Shown: positions 42,991 through 51,138 of the stretch, piece by piece
How positions within the stretch are numbered: position 1 is the stretch's first letter
How the letters are laid out: each line of letters begins with the position of its first letter
Assembly (NCBI RefSeq): GCF_000023325.1
Contig: NC_012785.1
Span: 620,001 to 684,000, forward strand
DNA: 64,000 nt
Reading direction: 5' to 3'
From: Kosmotoga olearia TBF 19.5.1
GTDB lineage: Bacteria; Thermotogota; Thermotogae; Petrotogales; Kosmotogaceae
Program-made: the position numbers and the translations under genes
Notes under the pieces: model-generated
The model's database searches: none
The model's input: only the letters and a program-made list of their open reading frames with translations
Told to the model about the DNA's origin: nothing

Positions 42991-43623
42991 TTAATCGTTA
43001 TATACCTTCTCATTAGCTTGATAATGTGATATATCTCCTTGCAAAACAATTTTTCTACTATCTTCTTTAATCTCAACAATATTTAAACATGTAGGATACA
43101 TGAAAGCGCCGCTCCAAAAGTCCATAAGATCTTTATTTTCAAAGTATGCAATAAGTGCTTTTAAAACAACCGCATGAGTAACAATTAAAATATTTTTCCC
43201 TTCGTATTTAGAGATTATTTTCTCTACTTCATTACTTACTCTATCTAAAACTTGTAAAAATGTTTCTCCGCCCACAGGCTTATACAAATGAGGAAAATTC
43301 CAAAAATTCCTATATTCATCTGGCCAATATTTTTTAATCTCTGCATGCAACTGACCTTCCCATTGTCCGAAGTGAATTTCTCTAAGATTATCATTAGGTA
43401 CTATTTCTATATTTCTTTTTCCTCTAATAATTTCAGCTGTTCGAATTGCTCTTCCACTTGAACTAGAAATAATTACATCTATTTCAACATTCTTCAATCT
43501 TTCTCCAAGCCATTCTGCTTGTTTCTCACCTAATGTTGTAAGTTTTGAATCTTTTTGGCCTTGTATTCTGCCCTCCAGATTCCATTCTGTTTGACCATGC
43601 CGGGTTATATATAACTTTGTCAT
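42991..43623 (-). CDS. Histidine phosphatase (phosphoglycerate-mutase family)
   Basis: A 210-residue protein with the phospho-acceptor motif YITRHGQTEWNLEGRIQG at the N-terminus, REIHFGQWEG and the second catalytic His in ILIVTHAVVLKAL. It is of the cofactor-dependent dPGM/GpmB/CobC type; exact substrate unknown. GGGTGAT precedes the ATG. AT-rich composition. Confidence 0.92.
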   Translation of the reverse strand: MTKLYITRHGQTEWNLEGRIQGQKDSKLTTLGEKQAEWLGERLKNVEIDVIISSSSGRAIRTAEIIRGKRNIEIVPNDNLREIHFGQWEGQLHAEIKKYWPDEYRNFWNFPHLYKPVGGETFLQVLDRVSNEVEKIISKYEGKNILIVTHAVVLKALIAYFENKDLMDFWSGAFMYPTCLNIVEIKEDSRKIVLQGDISHYQANEKVYND

Positions 43624-43850
43624 ATTATCACCCTTTTTTCCTACCGCTGGCTTTTTATTCTGCCATTTTCTGTATTCTTATTTTGCCATATACACTTGTT
43701 TTCAGCCTTGACTTTTTTCTTTTCTTTGCTGCTATAAATAGCATATTAGACAACCATACTCTACAAACTACTATCCAAAAGGGGGCATTGTTCAAAAGCA
43801 AAGAAAAGGTACGAAGTACTGCAGAGTCGGGTAAAGCGGTGGCATCATTT

Positions 43851-44099
43851 TTACACCCTTATTATCCCAAAAACTCCAAGTATCGCTACGATTAAACCTA
43901 TTACCCCAATAAATCCTAAGTATTTAAACTCTTCCTTGAGATATTTGAAATATGAGAAGAATGCAAAAAAGCAAAAATAGAATAACCACCAGGGATTATG
44001 CAAGCTAAACGCTTTAAAACCAAGAAATCCTAAGAATCCCAAAAGTCCGCTTGCCCAGTGTTCGTTACTTATTCTTCTTTTGGCCATATTCGCAAACAT
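43851..44099 (-). CDS. Small membrane protein, unknown function
   Basis: An 82-residue protein with two to three hydrophobic helices (GLLGFLGFLGFKAF, WWLFYFCFFAFFSYF, FIGVIGLIVAILGVFGII) and a short basic start. An AGGAGG lies only 2 nt before the first ATG; the second ATG is 12 nt further. It resembles DUF3796-type small membrane proteins, but this is a weak match. It stands alone between repeat DNA and the phosphatase. Confidence 0.55.
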   Translation of the reverse strand: MFANMAKRRISNEHWASGLLGFLGFLGFKAFSLHNPWWLFYFCFFAFFSYFKYLKEEFKYLGFIGVIGLIVAILGVFGIIRV

Positions 44100-44381
44100 T
44101 ACCTCCTTTTTTACATATTTTTTCGCGCTACCGCATAACCCGATTTTATCAGCCTCCGCAACCCTCTGTTTTTATACCCACTCCGAAGGAGTGCTTACCC
44201 TCAGCGCAGCTGGGCTCACCCACGTGCTGCGGCCCTCTCGGACTCTCGAATCTCGATTCTCGCCCTCTCGCTTTCTCGGTTCTCGATTGTCACGTACAAC
44301 CTACAACGCACAACCAAAAACGATTCTATATTCTCGCCTTCTCGGTTCTCGAATCTCTTTTCTACACCCTATACCCGCTTT
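44100..44381. repeat. Composite repeat element (inverted orientation)
   Basis: This gap contains two mini-hairpin units (44179-44193 and 44200-44214, 21-nt step; CACTCC-gaa-GGAGTG and CTCAGC-gca-GCTGGG), GTGCTTACC at 44191, then long TCTCGG/TCTCGAA tracts (44229-44280 and 44333-44355) and ACGTACAACCTACAACGCAC (44292-44311), the reverse complement of the core at about 4455. No gene. Confidence 0.75.
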
Positions 44382-45383
44382 TTATATAATGATCTCCTCC
44401 ACAGGTCTTCGAACACTTCGCTCGGAACGTTTCCTTGAATAACCTGCACGCAAAACCAACTGAACAGGTTTTGACAAACCCAGTGAACTCTCCAGCTCTT
44501 CCTTCCAGGGAGATTCTTCCATCAGTTGTGACATGGGGTGGATGGAAACCCCTAGTTCAGTACACTTCAGTGCCAATTTCTCGAAATTTCTACCAGCTTC
44601 TAGTGTAGAATGAACACTCAAATCCTCGCTCGTTATAACAATAAATCCCGAACAATTGTCCACCTGATTTCTGACATTCTCAATTCCTTTATTTCTGAAA
44701 GACCTGGAAAACGCGTTTTTTCTGCTCATGAAAGCATACCAGAAAAACTTTACCAACCCCGTCATTCCCAGCATTTCAGGGGTAAGACCATCGCTTTTTT
44801 CGGAAACTTCAGATCGAGAAAATCTCAACCATTCCGCCAGCTCTTTTTGCTTCTCATCATCGAATGTCTGTCTTTTGTTAGCTTCCACCAGATTGCTTGC
44901 AATCCATTCTCCCTCCTTGCTTTTCCGAGGAAAATAAACCAGACGATCTGGTAAAAGTTTCTCAAGTTCTTTCAAATGCAAACCTTGCAGCTCTTTTTTC
45001 TCGTACGGCCTTCTATCGGTAGCCCTTTTCTTTATCAATTCCAGTCGATCATCCCCTCGGGAAGCACATTTCACCAACTTTATCTTGAGGATTTCTATAT
45101 CCTTTGGGCTATTCGCCAGAACCTCTGCATGGGATTCAAATCCAAACGCAAGAGCAGCTTGCTCTAAATTCTCCCAGAACGCACCTATCGAAAGTAAAAG
45201 CTCGCGATTCTCAGGATCAACTCTTGGAAGCCAGCGAGTTGGGTCAGATTGAACAATAAACTCCAAGTCCGAAAGGATCTTAATTTTCCATGGCTGGCTG
45301 TTATGCGAATTTGGTGCAAGAGAAGCATATTTAAGAATCTGAATTATGTGCTCTGCGACTTCCACTTTCCCTTCCACCTCCAT
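44382..45383 (-). CDS. Nitroreductase/Acg-family FMN protein
   Basis: A 333-residue protein of the Acg-like nitroreductase group. YASLAPNSHNSQPWKI binds FMN, GAFWENLEQAALAFG and RATDRRPYEKKEL follow, and GRNFEKLALKCTELGVSIHPMSQ is the second nitroreductase half. These are often degenerate enzymes that store flavin or act in stress. The start is ambiguous; I use ATG 45383, but GGGGGG sites suggest slightly earlier or later codons are possible. Encoded alone. Confidence 0.82.
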   Translation of the reverse strand: MEVEGKVEVAEHIIQILKYASLAPNSHNSQPWKIKILSDLEFIVQSDPTRWLPRVDPENRELLLSIGAFWENLEQAALAFGFESHAEVLANSPKDIEILKIKLVKCASRGDDRLELIKKRATDRRPYEKKELQGLHLKELEKLLPDRLVYFPRKSKEGEWIASNLVEANKRQTFDDEKQKELAEWLRFSRSEVSEKSDGLTPEMLGMTGLVKFFWYAFMSRKNAFSRSFRNKGIENVRNQVDNCSGFIVITSEDLSVHSTLEAGRNFEKLALKCTELGVSIHPMSQLMEESPWKEELESSLGLSKPVQLVLRAGYSRKRSERSVRRPVEEIII

Positions 45384-45526
45384 AGTCACCAGGCAATCGC
45401 ATATTCCCCCCTTACATAATTGAGTCAACAATTAGAAAAAACAGAACCTCGAAAAAAGCATGGAATCACTGAAGACTCCATGCTCACTAAAGATCATTTG
45501 TTATATCACCATCAACTCTACTCTGT

Positions 45527-46753
45527 CTAAAATTCAAAGTTAAAACCAATACTTATTGAATTTATTACTTTCACAGGATCTACAAAAATTACATCACTTC
45601 TGTAAGTCACAAATGGCTTAAAAGGAATATGGTTGTCGGGCTCCCACCCAAGATTTGAAGTCAATCCAACCACATTATCCGGGTCTTCACCATAATTAAA
45701 GTATCCAACAGTTCCTATCGACATGTTAAACCATCCAAATAACCTTTGCTCCAAAATAATTCCCGCTGTGAAAAACTCATCAAAACTCGTAATTTCTATT
45801 CCATACCTTTTAACACCATCATCTGCGGGGAACAAAATCCGAATTCCATAATGCGACGTGCTCTTTCCTTCTATATATCCAGATCCAAAATGGGGTCTTA
45901 CAATCATTCTGGGATCAGATTGCGGATATTTTAGTACAGCATCTGCTTTATTTAAATTGCTTAAACTATACCCATGTTTACCTCTATAAAGTTCATCTTT
46001 AAGGCTGAGTACCACTGTTTGCGAATTTTTATACGACACGTATATTTCCTGATTACTAAGATCATAAACATTTGACCATATTGTAGTGTTTTGCGATGCT
46101 GCCCTCAGTAAATTTTGAACATCCTTTATAGTACGTATATTTCCAATATTTTCTTTTACTATATAAAATCTCTCAAATAACGCTTCACTTTTTACTCCAA
46201 GTTTAGGATGTGAGATAAAATGATTCGTCATGATCTGGGATTTAACTGGATCTTTTATAATTACTATTTCATTATCGACGTATTCAACAATAGCAGCGTT
46301 TCCATCTTTATCCACTATCATATAGTGGACAACTGGAAAGCCTAAAAAAGTACCGAAGGCAATGGAGTAATCAGAGAATACCTCCAACGCTTCGTCAACC
46401 GTCTGAGCACGTTCAAGAACAATTCTGACCATTTCCAGACTCTTCCTTATAGGCTTAAAAATTGAAAAAGGCGTTCGGGTATCAGGAACAGCGGCAATAC
46501 CTATAAACAATCCTTTATCATTTATCCCCTCATAGGGCATATCTACTCCCATACGCTCCAGAATGGCTATACCATTATTCTCATCATTAGCTGGAACAAA
46601 CCAGATTCTCCCACCACTTCCTGCGTCATCAAAATTTCTACCCACAAGAACATGTCCATTATCATCTACTACGTAAAAAATCGTGCATGCAAATACCTGC
46701 TGTGAAACTAAAAGAAGCACCGAGATTAGAAAAAAACTTAAAAATTTCACCAT
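45527..46753 (-). CDS. Secreted Ntn-hydrolase (choloylglycine/C45-like) with barrel-like C-terminus
   Basis: A 408-residue protein. A signal peptide ends at …QQVFA; the next residue, Cys, begins CTIFYVVDDNGHVLVGRNFDD, exactly the catalytic N-terminal Cys motif of linear-amide hydrolases. The hydrolase covers about 300 residues (EYVDNEIVIIKDPVKSQIMTNHF region). The last ~110 residues look like amphipathic strands ending SIGFNFEF, with a terminal Phe typical of outer-membrane barrels. It would cleave an extracellular amide such as a peptide or acyl-amide. AGGAGG precedes the ATGs. Confidence 0.8.
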   Translation of the reverse strand: MVKFLSFFLISVLLLVSQQVFACTIFYVVDDNGHVLVGRNFDDAGSGGRIWFVPANDENNGIAILERMGVDMPYEGINDKGLFIGIAAVPDTRTPFSIFKPIRKSLEMVRIVLERAQTVDEALEVFSDYSIAFGTFLGFPVVHYMIVDKDGNAAIVEYVDNEIVIIKDPVKSQIMTNHFISHPKLGVKSEALFERFYIVKENIGNIRTIKDVQNLLRAASQNTTIWSNVYDLSNQEIYVSYKNSQTVVLSLKDELYRGKHGYSLSNLNKADAVLKYPQSDPRMIVRPHFGSGYIEGKSTSHYGIRILFPADDGVKRYGIEITSFDEFFTAGIILEQRLFGWFNMSIGTVGYFNYGEDPDNVVGLTSNLGWEPDNHIPFKPFVTYRSDVIFVDPVKVINSISIGFNFEF

Positions 46754-46861
46754 CATCTCCTCCTCTCTTTTTCGGTAAACAGATCATCTTTAAAAACAAA
46801 TAAAGCAATGTTAGACAAAATAAATAAGCTGAGCATGCCGGGAATACTGAACTTTTTATTA

Positions 46862-47404
46862 CTATTGACCATCACCTGTTTCCTCTCCTTTTTCTGTACC
46901 AGCGTTTATTTCTTCAAAAAGATTCTCATACCAGGTAGCGAGAAACGTAAAGAAATCTATACCAAACTTGAGTGTGTACATCTGATAGGTATCTGCGTGG
47001 TTTTTCATTTCTTTTTCAATCATTTGGAGTTTTGATAGGACTTCACGAATTTCTGAGATATGCCGGGACACCATTGCCAGAAGCCTGTCTTTAGGAAGGT
47101 GTCGGGCAAAAAAGAGTTTCGCAAGAAACTCATACTTAGTGTTTGCTGGTGCCGAAGGCTTTTCCAACCATTTTAAGAATTCTTTTCGTCCCTTATCTGT
47201 TAATGAATAAAATACCTTTACTTTTCTACCCTCTACAACTTCTTTAGATGTAACGAATCCTTTCTTCTCTAGCTTTTTCAACGTAGGGTAAATACTTCCA
47301 TAGCTGGCATCATAAAAAAATGATGTACTAACGCTCATAACCTGTTTGATATCATATCCAGTCATAGCTCCCGAACTCAAAAAACCAAGAATAACCTCTT
47401 CCAC
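46862..47404 (-). CDS. PadR-family transcriptional regulator
   Basis: A 180-residue regulator. The winged helix is ILGFLSSGAMTGYDIKQVM…YGSIYPTLKKLEKKGFVTSKEVVEGRKVKVFYSLTDKGRKEFLKWL; the C-terminal dimerisation helices follow. PadR proteins sense phenolics or other small molecules. A TGATATATATCA palindrome lies in its promoter region. The neighbours differ on either side, so its target beyond itself is unclear. Confidence 0.9.
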   Translation of the reverse strand: MEEVILGFLSSGAMTGYDIKQVMSVSTSFFYDASYGSIYPTLKKLEKKGFVTSKEVVEGRKVKVFYSLTDKGRKEFLKWLEKPSAPANTKYEFLAKLFFARHLPKDRLLAMVSRHISEIREVLSKLQMIEKEMKNHADTYQMYTLKFGIDFFTFLATWYENLFEEINAGTEKGEETGDGQ

Positions 47405-47724
47405 TATTTCACCCCTTAAATACCATTTTCTTTAGCTTTAATCTCGTTTTAGTATCACTATGATATATATCAACATGATATACATTACCACATATTCCTC
47501 TCTTGTTTCAAGTTGCGTGCACTAAATTAACAAAAAATAAAAACACTCGATTAAACAAGATGATTCATTTCAATAATCTTCGATGATCGTCATTAATAAT
47601 TCATAGTGCATTTGAAATCACCTTTCAAAGTGATCAGGTTACCATTCTTAGCTTTCTCACCCTATAAAAACTCTCAATATAGTACTCATTGTGTTAGGAT
47701 TGTGTTATATGGAGTTGATCAAAA
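47405..47724. promoter_or_regulatory. Divergent control region between padR and ligase genes
   Basis: AT-rich, no gene. The 12-bp palindrome TGATATATATCA (47461-47472) and a following ATGATATACAT half-copy fit PadR-type operators. Two direct GTGTTA copies (about 47693 and 47704) lie just before the rightward gene. Confidence 0.5.
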
Positions 47725-49008
47725 ATGAGCAGATGGCTTGTAAAGCGTATTCTCAGAGCGTCCGGGATCCATTCTAGGTACAGAATACCCTGGAATTGGA
47801 AGGTTGGAACCCGCTTGTACAGCAAAGGAAGCTTCAAGAAAACCTACAGGCAGGAGGCCTTTAAAGTTCTCATACAGGAGGTTTACCGTAATTCAAAATT
47901 CTACCGTGAACATCTTGAAAAGTATAATCTCAAAAATGTAAGAACCCCTGCAGATCTCGGTGACTTTTTCACCTATCCTGCACAGCTGGAAAATCACCCT
48001 GAAGATTTTATCTGCCAGAAACCCGACATCTATTTCGAAACCTCCGGCAGTTCTGGAAGACCGAAGAAAATCGGATTAACCCGTGAAGATTTCCTTCTAT
48101 TAGCCTTTACCACAGCCCACGGCCTGAAAAAAATGGGCGTGAAGAAGAATGACCTCTTTCTCAATGCTTACAGCTATGGAATCTGGGTTCCTGGCCTGAT
48201 CCTTCAGAATGCACTTGAAATGCTTGGCGTTCCTGTTGTCCCTGTGGGCCATCAGAAACCCGAGGTTATATTCGAAAAAATCGTGGATTATAGACCAACG
48301 ATTGTTGGAATACTGCCGTCTTCGCTGATCGTAATAACAAAACTCGCTGAAAGATATAAAAAAGAACTTCCGAAAATTCGGTGGTTTCAAACGGGAGCGC
48401 AACATATTCCTTCAAAAACAAAGGAATGGATTAAAACCGTGTGGGGTGCGAACGTTGTTAACGGCTACGGTGCGACAGAATTCGGCGGAACGTTTGCAAT
48501 AGAATGCTATGAAGGAAAAGGTTACCACTTCAACGATCTTCTGTTCTGGGTTGAAATACTCAACCCGGATCAGGACGGATACGGGGAACTTGTTGTAACA
48601 ACACTCGCCTTTCGATGTATGCCACTGATAAGATACAGAATAGGCGATATAACCAGATTCGTAAATGACCGTTGTGATTGTCCCTTTAGAACTGCAAAGA
48701 TCGATTACATACTAGGTAGAAAAGATGACATGTTCAAAGCAGCAGGGAACAACCTCTATCCTGGATACTTCTCAAAAGCGGTGGTTGAGGGAGTATTTCT
48801 CGGTGTAGAGATCGACACAAAAGAAGAAATCGACCGCATAAAAATACGGGTCACAGAAGGTTCAAAAGTGGACTTAAAAAGGCTCGATACTTTCATCCTG
48901 GATACCATCGAAAAAGATGAACTTATAGTCGAAACAAAATTTGAATCACCGAATTCGCACACCGGGAGGAAGATACCTGAGGTAATTGATTTACGGTCAT
49001 GGGATTGA
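47725..49008 (+). CDS. Adenylate-forming ligase, PaaK/CapK-like
   Basis: A 427-residue acyl-CoA/phenylacetate-CoA ligase-family protein. The P-loop is FETSGSSGRPKKIGLT, the A5 motif VNGYGATEFGG, the A7/A8 region YRIGDITRFV and DYILGRKDDMFKAAGNNLYP. A C-terminal domain closes the fold. Its substrate is unknown; PaaK relatives activate aromatic acids, CapK-like ones act in polysaccharide clusters. Encoded next to a PadR regulator (often linked to aromatic acids) and upstream of an SDR. Confidence 0.88.
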   Translation: MSRWLVKRILRASGIHSRYRIPWNWKVGTRLYSKGSFKKTYRQEAFKVLIQEVYRNSKFYREHLEKYNLKNVRTPADLGDFFTYPAQLENHPEDFICQKPDIYFETSGSSGRPKKIGLTREDFLLLAFTTAHGLKKMGVKKNDLFLNAYSYGIWVPGLILQNALEMLGVPVVPVGHQKPEVIFEKIVDYRPTIVGILPSSLIVITKLAERYKKELPKIRWFQTGAQHIPSKTKEWIKTVWGANVVNGYGATEFGGTFAIECYEGKGYHFNDLLFWVEILNPDQDGYGELVVTTLAFRCMPLIRYRIGDITRFVNDRCDCPFRTAKIDYILGRKDDMFKAAGNNLYPGYFSKAVVEGVFLGVEIDTKEEIDRIKIRVTEGSKVDLKRLDTFILDTIEKDELIVETKFESPNSHTGRKIPEVIDLRSWD

Positions 49009-49559
49009 TGTTTGGAACCTCTGACGCGGTGAAGTGCGAAGCTACGCTCCGGACGTTTGCAGACACTGTCAGTTAGTGAAGCAACACGAACCGCAAGCAG
49101 TCGACAAGCGTCTCCAGCGGATAGAACCAAAGGCGAGTCTAGGATATGGAGAAAATGCGAGAGTCCGAGAACCGAGAATCCGAGAAATCAAGAACAGTAA
49201 ATTCCGAATCAAGTTCAGGATGACGAATTAGGCTTGCAATACTGTAATAAAGCATGTTCTTTATTGTAGGGTTTGTTCTTTGTGGACACAAAAATGTACT
49301 CTTATATACTGTCAAATAAAGGGCACAGCCCTATAATAGCGACTCTCGGATCACGGTTATTGTTTTAAGTATCAATTTTTTCAACCACGAAGTGGTTCGA
49401 AACAACTCCGCAGGAGTTCGTGTCAATCCCAAAAGGATTCGTGTCCGCTGCGAAGCAGCCTTCTCGGCTCTCGGTTCTCGGATTCTCGAATCTCGATGCA
49501 TATCTGTTATGATAAAATTCCTACCCAAAACATAAATTATTAAACCAGAGGGGATTGGG
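49009..49559. repeat. Repeat-rich intergenic region
   Basis: No gene in 551 nt. It contains TGAAGTGCGAAGC…CTCCGGACGTTTGCA (about 49031-49064, partner of 9093-9126), CGAGAGTCCGAGAACCGAGA tracts (about 49158-49186), AATCAAGTTCAGGATGAC (49207-49224, inverse of the 9138 repeat), GGGCACAGCCC (49321-49331), mini-hairpin array D and TCTCGG tracts up to 49496. Confidence 0.75.
49383..49460. repeat. 21-nt-period mini-hairpin array D
   Basis: Four units start at 49383, 49404, 49425 and 49446, all 21 nt apart. Stems: AACCAC-gaa-GTGGTT, AACTCC-gca-GGAGTT, AATCCC-aaa-AGGATT (one inner mismatch) and CGCTGC-gaa-GCAGCC. Confidence 0.85.
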
Positions 49560-50834
49560 ATGCTTATCGAGAAAATGGGGTTATCCCGCACTGCCCTTGC
49601 AGGAAAAGTGGCAGTTATTACAGGTGCAGGCCAGGGAATCGGTAAAGAATTAGCAAGAGCACTGGCATGGCTTGGTGCCAAGGTCATCATTGCCGAAATC
49701 AGGGATACAGGTGCTGAAGTTGAAACCTTAATACGTTCAGAAGGAGGCACGGCCATGTTTGTCCAAACCGACGTTAGTGACGAAAAAAGTATTCAGGCAT
49801 TAGCCAAAAAGGCTTTTAATACCTTTGGCAAGGTAGATATTCTGGTGAACAACGCCATTATCTACCGCCCCGGTACCATCCTGGAGCTCCCAATAGAGGC
49901 CTGGGATCAGGTTTATGCCGTAAATCTGCGTGGCGCGGTGCTAGGCATTAAAGCGTTTTTGCCGGGAATGCTCGAGCGCAAGGAAGGCGTTATAGTAACA
50001 ATTACATCGAGCGAAGGCATGCCGTATATGGCCTCCTATTTTGCATCAAAGGCTGCGTTACAGTCTCTTGGACTATCCCTTGCAGGTGAATTGAGCGAAG
50101 AATCAGGTGTATCAGCCTTTGTTTTTGCACCCGGGATGGTGGATACACCCGGAGGAAATCAGGCATTCCAGGCGCTGGCACCAAAATACGGTATGTCTTA
50201 CCAGGAATTTATAAATATGAGTCCCAATCCCGGCTATAATGGTCTAATGCCGGCTGAAGACTGCGCCGCAGGCTTTGCATACGCCATTGTCCATGCCCGG
50301 GATTATCATGGTCAAATCGCTGATCCCTTCCAGATTCTCGCTAAAACAGGCCTTCTACAATTTTCATCGCAGCCAAAAACCGACAACACTGTCCCAGCCG
50401 AATCCTCCTTGGAAAAACCCGCAGGAAAGAAATCGGCGATTGAGCTTGCCAGAGAAGTAAAGAAAATCCTGGAAGCGGTTAATAAAGAAGCCAACGAACT
50501 CGATCTGTTCAGGAAAATGTGGGTTACCCGTGCATTCCGACAGAGAACTGGAATGAGCATCAAAGACTGGCTGGAAACAGTTACAGAATTGGTTGCTGAA
50601 CTCGAGGCTGCAGAAACCGGAGACACCACAAAAATCGAAAACATTCGCGGCAAGTTACCCTGGTTAAAAAGTAACCTTGAGAGGCTTGCCGATTATTTCA
50701 AGAAGAATATGAAAGACGCAGAAGGATATTTCAAAGATCCAAAAGCTCTAGCTAAAGCTCTGGAGGTTTTAACCTACCGGGTAAATACTGTGCGATCGTT
50801 AATTTCGGCATTAGAGCAAAAAGTTAAACCGTAG
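49560..50834 (+). CDS. Short-chain dehydrogenase with long C-terminal helical extension
   Basis: A 424-residue protein. Residues about 15-270 are a classical SDR: VITGAGQGIGKELARAL (cofactor loop), LVNNA, ITSSEG and the catalytic YFASKAAL. The final ~140 residues (IELAREVKKILEAVNKEANELDLFRKMW…LERLADYFKKNMKDAEGYFKDPKAL) form long amphipathic helices not usual in this family. Codon use is GC-richer than its neighbours, so it may be a transferred gene. Substrate unknown. GAGGGGATTGGG precedes the ATG. Confidence 0.85.
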   Translation: MLIEKMGLSRTALAGKVAVITGAGQGIGKELARALAWLGAKVIIAEIRDTGAEVETLIRSEGGTAMFVQTDVSDEKSIQALAKKAFNTFGKVDILVNNAIIYRPGTILELPIEAWDQVYAVNLRGAVLGIKAFLPGMLERKEGVIVTITSSEGMPYMASYFASKAALQSLGLSLAGELSEESGVSAFVFAPGMVDTPGGNQAFQALAPKYGMSYQEFINMSPNPGYNGLMPAEDCAAGFAYAIVHARDYHGQIADPFQILAKTGLLQFSSQPKTDNTVPAESSLEKPAGKKSAIELAREVKKILEAVNKEANELDLFRKMWVTRAFRQRTGMSIKDWLETVTELVAELEAAETGDTTKIENIRGKLPWLKSNLERLADYFKKNMKDAEGYFKDPKALAKALEVLTYRVNTVRSLISALEQKVKP

Positions 50835-51138
50835 ACAAAGACGAATCTTTAATCTTTAGGATAACTTTTTTCGCTTCACAAAGCATCTATGCTTTCCAAA
50901 CTCGCCTTTGTTCTTCGGGATCAGGCTTCTTCCACTTTTGATTTCATACATTTAATCGTTCTGACAACGGGAAGTTCCATTGCAAATTGGATTTTTAGAG
51001 AAATTTGTGATACTGCGAGGCAGCTCAACAAAAAGATTAGTTTTTATGGAACAACTATTGCCAGAGTCTCTAAGATCCTTGGTTTAGAAAGATTTTGCGA
51101 GCTTGGAAGGTAAACAAGCTCAGCTGAAGGTGTAAAAG
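50835..51138. other. Gap with possible gene remnant
   Basis: A 74-residue reading frame at 50889-51113 (+) contains LIVLTTGSSIANWIFREICDTARQLNKKISFYGTT, which looks like a Rossmann-type strand-helix-strand from the C-terminus of a larger protein. It has no ribosome-binding site, and nothing recognisable precedes it. It is either a gene fragment or a short hypothetical protein. Confidence 0.35.

Noticed and set aside
44051-44442. Two plus-strand frames at 44051-44442
   Set aside because: They translate TCTCG tracts and hairpins and overlap the nitroreductase gene end.
46808-47035. Plus-strand 75-residue frame opposite padR
   Set aside because: It is antisense to the conserved PadR C-terminus with no ribosome-binding site.
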